Assembly: GCA_021827705.1 (NCBI GenBank)
Contig: JAKAUQ010000033.1
Span: 1-51,123, forward strand
DNA length: 51,123 nt
Source of the DNA: Actinomycetes bacterium
GTDB taxonomy: Bacteria > Actinomycetota > Acidimicrobiia > Acidimicrobiales > RAAP-2
Reading direction: 5' to 3'
Below the pieces are notes generated by a model that was not told where the DNA came from, did not search any database, and was given only the letters and a program-made list of their open reading frames with translations. Position 1 is the first letter of the stretch; each line of letters begins with the position of its first letter. Positions 25,310 to 32,768 of the stretch are shown here, one piece after another. The translations under genes were made by a program, and so were the position numbers.

Positions 25310-26418
25310 TGGGCGTGCGCTGCGTGAGCGACCCGCTGGGCTGCGCCGCATCCACGGTGACCCACGCCGCGCTCGGGGGCATCTTCACGTCGCTGACGTC
25401 GTGGGTGGTCGCGAGCGTCTCGTGGCTGCTCGACGCGCTCGGCCACGTGCTGGCCGCGACGGGACGGCCCGCCGACGTGGTGGCCGCCGCGATCCCCGAG
25501 TACCACGTCCTGTCCTCCCTGGCCCCGCTGGTCCTGCTCATCGGTCTCGGCGTGGCCACCCTCCAGGGCATCGCCCACGCCGACGTCGCCGGGCTGTGGC
25601 GCGTCTACCTCGGCGTGGCGCCCGCCGCCGTCGCCGCGGTGGTGCTGGGTCCGCGGCTGGCCTCGATCATCCTGGTGGCGGTGGACCAGCTGGCGGGCGC
25701 CGCCGCGGGATCGGCGGTCCACCGCGTGCCCGAGCTGGCGGCCATCGTGCAGGTGGCCGCCGTGGCCACCCCGGGCTTCGGCGCCTTCACCCTGGCCATC
25801 GTCCTCACCGTGGGGGCCTGGCTCCTGTGGTGCGAGCTCGTGGTGCGCAGCATCATCCTGACGCTGCTGATCGTCGTGGTCCCCCTGGTCGTTCCCCTGG
25901 TCACCATCCCGGCGCTGCGCCGCCTGGGCTGGCGACTGCTCGAGACCTTCGCGGCGGTCGCCTTGTCCAAGGTGGTGATCGTGATCGCCCTGGTGGTCGG
26001 GCTCGACGACCTCCACGGCTCGTCTGCGCTGACCGTGGTCGCAGGAGCGGTCACTCTCCTGCTGGCCACGGCGAGCCCCTTCGTGGTGCTCCGGCTGATC
26101 CCGTGGATGGAGCAGTCGGCCCTGCACGCCACGGAGGGTCTGCGCCAGCGGGCCACCCGCGCGGCCGCCGCCCTCCCGTCCTCGCCGGTGGTGGCCGCCG
26201 CGCGAGCGCTGGCGCCTGAGGAGCCCTTCGGCCCGCCACCGTCCCGGGGACCCGACTTCGGGATCCCGGAGTGGCCCTCGGAGGGCGACGTGCCCCTACC
26301 CGAGCAGCCCGAGACGCGCACCCCCTTCCCGCTGGGCCCCTCCCAGCCGCGCCACGGGCACCGGGTGGTGCTGCACGACGACATGGGCCCGGTGATCGGG
26401 TGGCACTGGGATGACTGA
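25309..26418 (+). CDS. TrbL/VirB6-like polytopic membrane protein
   Basis: This 369-residue protein has about six to eight helices between residues 20 and 275, for example LAPLVLLIGLGVATLQG and a long IILTLLIVVVPLVVPLVTIP stretch. A Pro-rich cytoplasmic tail follows. Topology and position match the TrbL/VirB6 channel component of type IV secretion (SCO6881-like). The Pro-rich tail ending in HDDMGPVIGWHWDD could contact the ATPases. It overlaps the next gene by eight bases. Confidence 0.78.
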   Translation: MGVRCVSDPLGCAASTVTHAALGGIFTSLTSWVVASVSWLLDALGHVLAATGRPADVVAAAIPEYHVLSSLAPLVLLIGLGVATLQGIAHADVAGLWRVYLGVAPAAVAAVVLGPRLASIILVAVDQLAGAAAGSAVHRVPELAAIVQVAAVATPGFGAFTLAIVLTVGAWLLWCELVVRSIILTLLIVVVPLVVPLVTIPALRRLGWRLLETFAAVALSKVVIVIALVVGLDDLHGSSALTVVAGAVTLLLATASPFVVLRLIPWMEQSALHATEGLRQRATRAAAALPSSPVVAAARALAPEEPFGPPPSRGPDFGIPEWPSEGDVPLPEQPETRTPFPLGPSQPRHGHRVVLHDDMGPVIGWHWDD

Positions 26419-28612
26419 GCGCGTCGGGCTGGGCGCGAGCGACGTCGCGGTGCGCTGGCTCGGCCTGACCCGTCTCCAGGCGCTGGGGGCGGTCGGGGGC
26501 GTGGTGCTGGTGGCCGACGCGCTGGTGCGCACGCGGCTCGTCGCAGAGGGTGGGCTCGGCCTCGCCGCCCTCGCGACGGCCGTCCCCCTCGAGGGCGCGA
26601 CGCTCGGCCAGCGTGCCGCGGTGGCTCTCGCCTACCTCGGGCGGCGCCATTGGGTGCGCGTCAGCGCGGCCAGCGTCGGCGGGGTGGCGGTGATCGAGTC
26701 CCGGCGGGCCCGCACCGTGCGCGGGTCCCGCCTGGCGCACCGCGGGCGCCTCGACCTGAGTGGCGCGGACCACGAGGTGGCTGCCGGGCTCGCCCGCCTG
26801 CTCGACGCCGTCGCCATCGGCGGGCGCGCCGCGGTGAGCCTGCACGTCCTGCGCGAGGGCACCGGACCCGCGCGCACGATGCTGGCCAGCGACGCCGAGG
26901 TGGCGTGGCCGTCGGGGTGGCACGACGACGGGCCGGGGCTGGCCGACCTGGCCACCGCCGGCGGGCTGCAGGTCGACTGGCTGGAGCGCTGGGGCTACCT
27001 GCGCGGACCCGAGCACGTGGCGGCCGTGCTACGCCTGCGCGACGTGGGGGCGTCGTCGGCGCGCGGGCTCCTGGCGACCCTGGAGGGGTGGCCCGACTCG
27101 ACGCTGTCGGTGCACCTGGAGGTGCTCGCGGCCACCCAGGGTCAGCGGCGGGCCGAGCGCAGTGTCCACCACGACGCCAGCGAGCGGGCCGCGGCGCGAG
27201 GGGCGGGATTCCGCGACACGGCTCGGGCGCACGTGGCAGCGTCGCGGGCGCGTCAGCGCGAGCGGGAGGTGGCGACGGGCCGGGCCCTGGCGCGCCTCAG
27301 CGTCTTCCTGGTCGTGCGGGCCGACCGACGGGCGTCGCTGCGCGCGGCGCGCGCGGCGGCCATCGCGCGGGCCCGCTCGGCGGGGCTGCGCCTCGAGCGC
27401 GGGGGCGGTCGCCAGATTCCGTGGCTGCGAGCCCAGCTGCCGGGGATGGCCGTGCGGGCCAGCGCCACCCACTGGGTGACCGCAGCCGACCTCGACGATC
27501 TGCGCCTGCCGGGTCACGACGCGGGCACCCTGTCGGGGGGGACCCCGCTCGGCCGCGTGGCCGGCGGCGACGACTTCTGCTTCGATCCCTTCGACCTGTA
27601 CCGCGAGGGGGTGGTCGCGAATCCCAACATCGTGGTCGCCGGGGCGATCGGCACCGGCAAGTCCACGGTGGTCAAGATGCTGCTGCGCCGGGCCCTGGCG
27701 CGGGGCCGCCGCGTGGTGGTGGTCGACCCCAAGGGCGAGTACGCCGCGCTGGCCGCGCACGCCGGCGTGGCACCACTACGCCTGGGCGTGGATGGGTGGT
27801 GCGATCCTTTCGACGGTGCGAGCGATGCGCGTGCCCTGGCCCGTGCCGTGGTGGCCGCTGCTCTGGGCCAGGGGCTCAGTGTCGAGCAGCACTTCGACCT
27901 CGACGAGGCGTGGCGCCTGGCGTGCGCCGAAGGCGCGACGCGCCCGCTGCGGGACCTGGCGCGCCACTTCCGGGGCGATCTGTCCCCCGGCGCCGACCCG
28001 GGCCGGAAAGCGCTGGCCCTGACCTTGCGCCGCCTGACCGAGGGAGACCTGGCGGGCCTCTTCGACGGGGAGGGCCCGGCGCTGCAGCTGGCCGGCCCGG
28101 CGACGATCCTCGACCTCTCGGCCCTGTGGGCGACGCCAGCGCTGCCCGTCGCGGCTCTGAGCGCCGTGGCGGCGGCGCAGCGGGTGGCCGACGGCACCGT
28201 GGCGGGCTACGTGGCCCTGGACGAGGCCTGGGCCCTCCTCGGCGACGACGCGGCACTGGCCTGGCTGCGCGGATCTTGGAAGCTGGCCCGCGCGCGCGGG
28301 TTGAGCCACATCCTCGTCCTGCACCGGTGGGGCGACGTGGCCGCGGTGGGCGACGCGGGCAGCGCGCAGCGCGAGCAGGCGCGCGGGCTGCTGCGCGAGT
28401 GCGAGTCGGCCTGGCTGATGCGCCAGCCCGCCGACGAGGCCGCGGACATGGCTCGGGCCCTCGGCCTGGGGGCCACGGAGGTGGCGGCGCTGACGGGGCT
28501 AGCGCGGGGCGAGGCCCTGGTGCGCTACGGGCGCCACCGGTCGCTGGTGCGCCTGACCCCCGACCATGCGGACCGGGGCCTCATCGACACCGACGCGGCG
28601 ATGCGCGCGTGA
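26411..28612 (+). CDS. PrgI-VirB4 fusion ATPase (SCO6880 plus TraC/VirB4)
   Basis: This 733-residue protein begins with a PrgI-like segment (about 1-100) with hydrophobic helices near VVLVADAL and LAALATAVPL. A VirB4/SCO6880-like middle region follows (about 130-390), then a VirB4/TraC motor domain with Walker A GAIGTGKS at 411-418, VVVVDPKGEYAAL just after it, and Walker B ALDEAW around Asp604-Glu605. In many actinobacterial elements the PrgI-like and ATPase parts are separate genes, so this is a fusion. It overlaps the membrane gene before it by eight bases and the coupling protein gene after it by four. Confidence 0.82.
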   Translation: MTERVGLGASDVAVRWLGLTRLQALGAVGGVVLVADALVRTRLVAEGGLGLAALATAVPLEGATLGQRAAVALAYLGRRHWVRVSAASVGGVAVIESRRARTVRGSRLAHRGRLDLSGADHEVAAGLARLLDAVAIGGRAAVSLHVLREGTGPARTMLASDAEVAWPSGWHDDGPGLADLATAGGLQVDWLERWGYLRGPEHVAAVLRLRDVGASSARGLLATLEGWPDSTLSVHLEVLAATQGQRRAERSVHHDASERAAARGAGFRDTARAHVAASRARQREREVATGRALARLSVFLVVRADRRASLRAARAAAIARARSAGLRLERGGGRQIPWLRAQLPGMAVRASATHWVTAADLDDLRLPGHDAGTLSGGTPLGRVAGGDDFCFDPFDLYREGVVANPNIVVAGAIGTGKSTVVKMLLRRALARGRRVVVVDPKGEYAALAAHAGVAPLRLGVDGWCDPFDGASDARALARAVVAAALGQGLSVEQHFDLDEAWRLACAEGATRPLRDLARHFRGDLSPGADPGRKALALTLRRLTEGDLAGLFDGEGPALQLAGPATILDLSALWATPALPVAALSAVAAAQRVADGTVAGYVALDEAWALLGDDAALAWLRGSWKLARARGLSHILVLHRWGDVAAVGDAGSAQREQARGLLRECESAWLMRQPADEAADMARALGLGATEVAALTGLARGEALVRYGRHRSLVRLTPDHADRGLIDTDAAMRA

Positions 28613-29748
28613 GGGGTGGCACGCTCGGGCGGCGCCTGGTCCTGGGGCTGGGCGTGGGCCCCGCCGTGCGCTGGCGGTCCGGCGAGTCGGTGCTGGTCGT
28701 GGGCCCCACCCGCTCGGGCAAGACGGCGGGCGTGGTGATCCCGGCGATCCTGGGCTGGTCGGGTCCCGTCGTCGTGACCAGCGTGAAGCGGGACGTCGTG
28801 ACGGCCACGGCGCCGTGGCGGCGGGCACTCGGCGAGGTGCAGGTCCTCGACCCGGGCCGCGACGATGGGCTGACCTGGGACCCCCTCGAGGGCGTCGCCG
28901 GACCTCGCGAGGCCTACCGGGTCGCCCGGGCCCTGACGGCGCGCGTCGGGGGACGCGCCGACGCCGAGTTCTGGAACGAGCTGGCGGCCAAGGTCGTTGC
29001 CCTGCTCCTGGTTCGGGCTCGCGAGGAGGGTGCCGACATCACCGACGTCACCGAGGCCGTGGAGCGCCGCGACCTGGACGCCTGGGCGGCGGCACCGGGC
29101 CCGGCGGCTGCGTCGCTGGCCGACTTCCTGGGTCACGACGCCCGCACCCTCGACTCGGTGCTCACGACGGCCGAGACGATGCTGTGGCCCTGGCGGACCC
29201 GGCAGCCCCACGCGACGCTGCATCCCACCCTGGCCGGTCCCCACAGCCTCTACCTGTGCAGCCCTCGCGGTGAGCAGGAGCACTACCAGTCCCTCTTCGT
29301 GGGTGCGCTGCGTGCGGTCCTCGAGGAGCAGCAGCGCCGTCACGACGCCGGGTGCGCGCGGCCCCTGCTGCTGGTGCTCGACGAGGCGGCCGTGGTGGCG
29401 CCCCTGGAGGAGCTCGACGAGCTGGCCGCGACGGTCGCCGGGCTCGACGTGACGCTGGTCACCGTGGTCCAGGACTTCGCCCAGATGGTCGCGCGCTGGG
29501 GCGCCCGGGCCGCCACCATCGTCAACAACCACCGCACCCGGGTGGTGTTTGCGGGCCTGGCCGACCCCACCGCCGTCACCTACGTCCCCGAGCTCGCGCC
29601 GCGGGCCAGCCCGCCGGGCCGGCCGGTGCCGTCGTGGCGCGAACGCGCTCCGGGAACGGCGCTGGTGGTGGCCGGCCACCGGCGCGCCGTCGCCGTGCGG
29701 TCACGGCCCTGGTGGCGAGGATCCCTGGCCCGCCGCGGCGCGACCTGA
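28609..29748 (+). CDS. VirD4/TraG-like coupling ATPase
   Basis: This 379-residue protein has Walker A GPTRSGKT at 32-39, the substrate strand VVVTSVKRDVV, Walker B LVLDEAAVV around Asp258-Glu259, and VTVVQDFAQM (sensor) in the RecA-like core. This is the TraG/VirD4 fold. It lacks the N-terminal membrane helices of classical VirD4, so it may be soluble. The GTG start overlaps the previous stop (GTGA). No relaxase, VirB8-like or peptidoglycan-hydrolase gene follows. Confidence 0.85.
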   Translation: MRGGTLGRRLVLGLGVGPAVRWRSGESVLVVGPTRSGKTAGVVIPAILGWSGPVVVTSVKRDVVTATAPWRRALGEVQVLDPGRDDGLTWDPLEGVAGPREAYRVARALTARVGGRADAEFWNELAAKVVALLLVRAREEGADITDVTEAVERRDLDAWAAAPGPAAASLADFLGHDARTLDSVLTTAETMLWPWRTRQPHATLHPTLAGPHSLYLCSPRGEQEHYQSLFVGALRAVLEEQQRRHDAGCARPLLLVLDEAAVVAPLEELDELAATVAGLDVTLVTVVQDFAQMVARWGARAATIVNNHRTRVVFAGLADPTAVTYVPELAPRASPPGRPVPSWRERAPGTALVVAGHRRAVAVRSRPWWRGSLARRGAT

Positions 29749-29757
29749 CGGGCTAGG

Positions 29758-29763
29758 TACGAT
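29758..29763 (+). promoter_or_regulatory. -10 box of ppgK
   Basis: TACGAT is six bases before the GTG at 29770, consistent with a leaderless transcript. Confidence 0.5.
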
Positions 29764-29769
29764 GCGCCA

Positions 29770-30513
29770 GTGCCCGAGCACCCCGACACCGTCTTCGCCG
29801 TGGACATCGGGGCCACGTCCATCAAGTTCGCCGTGGTCGGTGCCGACGGCGAGATCATCGGCGCCCTCCAGCGCCGCCCGACGCCCTACCCGTGCCCGCC
29901 CGAGCGGCTCGTCCAGGTGGTGGCGGACCGCGCGCGCGACAGCGGCTGTACCCGGATCGGCGTGGGGTTCCCCGGCGAGTACCGCGACGGCCGCGTGGTC
30001 GGGTCGGGCAATCTGGCTCGGGTGGGCGGGATCGGCACACCCGTCGACCCGGTAGTCGAGCGTGCCTGGGAGGGCTTCGCCCTCGAGGAGGCGCTGGCGG
30101 CGGCCACCGGGCTCGCGGTGCGGGTGGTCAACGACGCCACCCTGGCCGCCCTGGGCTGCCGGCGGGGCGTGGGGCGCGAGGTCGTGCTGACGCTCGGGAC
30201 GGGCCTCGGCCTGGCGCTGATCGTGGAGGGGGAGCTGCGCCCGGTGCGCGACGTGGGGGCCGAGGTGCGCGCTGACGGCCGCACCTACGACCAGACGCTC
30301 GGCGAGCAGGCCCGGGAGCGCAGCGAGGAGCGGTGGCGCGTCGACCTGGGAGCGATCGTCGCCTCCTTTGCCGCGGAGTTCGGCGCGACCGAGGTGCACT
30401 TGGCGGGCGGCAATGCGCGCCGGGTGTCGCCGCTGTGGTTCGAGGGCCTGGGGGTCCACGTGGCCATCCACGGCAACGACGCCGCGCTGCGCGGCGCCGC
30501 GCGCCTCTTCTAG
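29770..30513 (+). CDS. ppgK: ROK-family polyphosphate/ATP glucokinase
   Basis: This 247-residue sugar kinase has phosphate-binding motif VDIGATSIKFAVV at 10-22, a GVGFPGEYRDG segment, the Asn-Asp pair in VNDATLAALG and a TLGTGLGLALIVEGEL motif. It resembles actinobacterial polyphosphate glucokinase. The Lys-rich polyphosphate-binding pattern is not obvious, so phosphate donor is uncertain. The stop shares a CTAG with the convergent M20 gene. Confidence 0.85.
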   Translation: MPEHPDTVFAVDIGATSIKFAVVGADGEIIGALQRRPTPYPCPPERLVQVVADRARDSGCTRIGVGFPGEYRDGRVVGSGNLARVGGIGTPVDPVVERAWEGFALEEALAAATGLAVRVVNDATLAALGCRRGVGREVVLTLGTGLGLALIVEGELRPVRDVGAEVRADGRTYDQTLGEQARERSEERWRVDLGAIVASFAAEFGATEVHLAGGNARRVSPLWFEGLGVHVAIHGNDAALRGAARLF

Positions 30514-31691
30514 GTCACGGGCTCCGCCATCGCCAGCGCGGCCGCCGCCAGCACGTGCGCCTGGATCGTCACGGCGGCATCCTCGACGGCGAAGTCGCCG
30601 CTGTGGTGCGTGCCGCTGGTGCCGTCGGCTAAGGCGCCGCCCACGAACAGGTAGCAGCCCGGCACCCGCTCGAGGAACTCGCTGATGTCGTCGCTGGTCG
30701 ACGTCGGGGCTATCTCGACGACGTGGTTGTCGCCGACCACGCGGCGCGCGGCGGCCGTGGCCAGGTGGGTCAGGGCGGGATCGTTGACGACGGCGGGCGA
30801 GGACCCCGTGACCTCGAGGCGTGCGCGCACGCCGGTCGTCGCGGCGATCTCGGCCAGCAGCGCGTCGAGGCGCGCGCGCGCCTGGGCGGTCTGGTCGGGG
30901 GTGAAGGTGCGCAGCGTGCCGGACACCTCGGCGCGGCGCGGTACCACGTTGTTGGCCGTGCCCGCGCGCACCATGCCGGCCGAGCAGGCCAGCGGGGTCG
31001 TCTGGTAGGACAGGTCGGCGACCACCTCGCGCAGGCGAGTCAGGACGAAGCCCGCGGCGATGAGCACGTTGCTCCCGTCGCCGGCCAGCGCTCCGTGGCC
31101 GCCCTCGCCCTCCAGGATGATCCGGAAGGCGTCGGCACGGCTCATGGTGATGCCCTCTCGCACCGCGACGATGCCGAGGGGCACGAGAGAGGTGACGTGG
31201 GCCCCGACGACGGCATCGCAGGGATGGCGCTCAAGGAGACCGTCCTCGATCAGCGTGCGAGCTCCGCCCAGGGCCTCCTCGGCGGGTTGGAAGACGAAGG
31301 TGAAGGTGCCGGGCCGATCCTCGAGCTGGCTCAGCACCTCGGCCGCGCCGAGCAGGGCGGCGGTGTGGACGTCGTGGCCGCAGGCGTGCATCACCCCGGG
31401 CTGCGTCGAGCGGAAGGGCAGGTCGCGAGTCTCGGCGACGGGGAGGGCGTCGATGTCGGCGCGCAGCAGGACGCGCCGACCGGGTCGCGTGCCCGCCAGC
31501 GAGGCGACCGCGCCCGTGGCCGTCGTCGTGGGCGCCACCGCCAGGCCGATCGCGCTGAGGCGCTCGCGGATGACCTCGGTGGTGCGGTGCTCGGCGAAGC
31601 CGACCTCGGGGTGGGCGTGCAGGTCGTGGCGCAACTCGGTGAGGGAGGGGGACACCCGCGCGATCAGGTCACTCAGGTCACGTGCGCCCAT
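30510..31691 (-). CDS. M20 family amidohydrolase (hippurate-hydrolase-like)
   Basis: This 393-residue metallopeptidase-fold hydrolase has RADIDALPV, metal ligands in MHACGHDVHTAAL, the catalytic Glu pair in FQPAEEALGGA, the lid-domain GGHGA and the C-terminal GTHHSGDFAV. These fit N-acyl-amino-acid amidohydrolases (AbgB/HipO/AmhX-like). The ATG at 31691 is chosen over a longer frame because a TACCAT hexamer lies exactly six bases upstream. tRNA-Arg lies just beyond in the opposite direction. Confidence 0.92.
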   Translation of the reverse strand: MGARDLSDLIARVSPSLTELRHDLHAHPEVGFAEHRTTEVIRERLSAIGLAVAPTTTATGAVASLAGTRPGRRVLLRADIDALPVAETRDLPFRSTQPGVMHACGHDVHTAALLGAAEVLSQLEDRPGTFTFVFQPAEEALGGARTLIEDGLLERHPCDAVVGAHVTSLVPLGIVAVREGITMSRADAFRIILEGEGGHGALAGDGSNVLIAAGFVLTRLREVVADLSYQTTPLACSAGMVRAGTANNVVPRRAEVSGTLRTFTPDQTAQARARLDALLAEIAATTGVRARLEVTGSSPAVVNDPALTHLATAAARRVVGDNHVVEIAPTSTSDDISEFLERVPGCYLFVGGALADGTSGTHHSGDFAVEDAAVTIQAHVLAAAALAMAEPVT

Positions 31692-31697
31692 GACCGT

Positions 31698-31703
31698 ATG
31701 GTA
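31698..31703 (-). promoter_or_regulatory. -10 box of the M20 gene
   Basis: TACCAT on the minus strand is six bases before the ATG at 31691. Confidence 0.45.
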
Positions 31704-31739
31704 GGGGCCCGCTGGCACCGGGTAGGATGCATTCCCAGG

Positions 31740-31816
31740 GCGGCTGTAGCTCAGCGGATCAGAGCATCGGTCTACGGAACCGAGGGTCGGGGGTTCGAAT
31801 CCCTCCAGCCGCACCA
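31740..31816 (+). tRNA. tRNA-Arg (ACG)
   Basis: The cloverleaf has acceptor GCGGCTG/CAGCCGC, anticodon arm TCGGT-CTACGGA-ACCGA with anticodon ACG, and T loop TTCGAAT. A discriminator A and CCA are encoded at 31813-31816. A34 would be converted to inosine by TadA (gene at 43205). A TAGGAT hexamer about ten bases upstream is the likely -10. Confidence 0.95.
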
Positions 31817-31903
31817 CTGTGAAGTGTCGGGTCATCGTGGACACGTGAACCCCTGAATCTAGTCACTTGGCCCTCCGCACGGGTTGGTAGCTCTGGGCGG
31901 GAT

Positions 31904-32554
31904 TCAGCGTGGCCTCGCCGACCAGCGTGGAGGTGCGGGCCACAGGGCGCCGTCGTTCACGACGCGAGGTCCCACGCCGGTGTCGAAGCACACGTCACGG
32001 AGCTGGCGCGCGATGAAGTGAAAAGTGCCGATGGGGCTGGCGTATCCCTGGATCACGATGCCCGAGGCGGTCGCGGGCTCACAGCCGGCAAACGCCCTGC
32101 CCACGGGCCGGGCGACGACGAAGAGCGCCTCAATCTTGCGAAGGTGGGCCACGACGGGACGTCGGGTGTTATCGGCACCCACAGGCACGGACAGGTCGTG
32201 CGCGGACAGCGCGGAGAGACGCCGGACGTCCGTGGTACCTCGCACGGCCTGGAACTGGGGCGCACCCATCAGCAGGTGACAGGTGGTGCCTCGGTTGGAG
32301 AAGTACACGGGGACGGCCTCGTACACCGCGACGTGGTGCAGTCCCGTCGAGGTCCGGACGCTGTAGGTCGTCGTGAACGCGGTGGCCCCGGCACTCACCG
32401 CGATCTGGGCGGCCCGACACGCCGGCAGCGACGCCGTGGCCCCCGGGGCCCTGTTCGCCGGCGCCACCACGGCCGCCGCGATCGCCAGAGGCGCCAGGAG
32501 GGCACGCGCGACGATCGCCGCGCCACCACGGCCCTGCCTTCTGCGCGAGCCCAT
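31904..32554 (-). CDS. Secreted DUF4232-like protein
   Basis: This 216-residue protein has a Sec signal peptide (MGSRRRQGRGG, then a hydrophobic core to about residue 40). The mature domain has four cysteines (PACRAAQ, TTCHLL, GCEPATA, DVCFD) and a beta-rich pattern with VYFSNRGTTCHLLMG, close to the DUF4232 class of exported actinobacterial proteins. Function unknown. The first cysteine is not in a clear lipobox. Confidence 0.65.
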   Translation of the reverse strand: MGSRRRQGRGGAAIVARALLAPLAIAAAVVAPANRAPGATASLPACRAAQIAVSAGATAFTTTYSVRTSTGLHHVAVYEAVPVYFSNRGTTCHLLMGAPQFQAVRGTTDVRRLSALSAHDLSVPVGADNTRRPVVAHLRKIEALFVVARPVGRAFAGCEPATASGIVIQGYASPIGTFHFIARQLRDVCFDTGVGPRVVNDGALWPAPPRWSARPR

Positions 32555-32768
32555 CGTGCCTCGTCTCTCCGGTCTCCTGGAGTGGCGGCCTGCTCACCAA
32601 CGTACCGGTGCGCGCGGGCGCCGCACCACCGCGACAGGCGTGGGCGCGGCCGCCGCGGGCAACCCGGGTCGGGGCCGAGGATCGAGGGGGTGGCGCGCGA
32701 CGTGGCGGGGGTTCGGAGCCGACCACGCGGTGCCCGCGTGCCAGGATGGGAGTCGGCAGGAGGTGGTG

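Noticed and set aside
25028-29748. Active integrative conjugative element
   Set aside because: No relaxase, integrase, repeats or cargo around the four genes.
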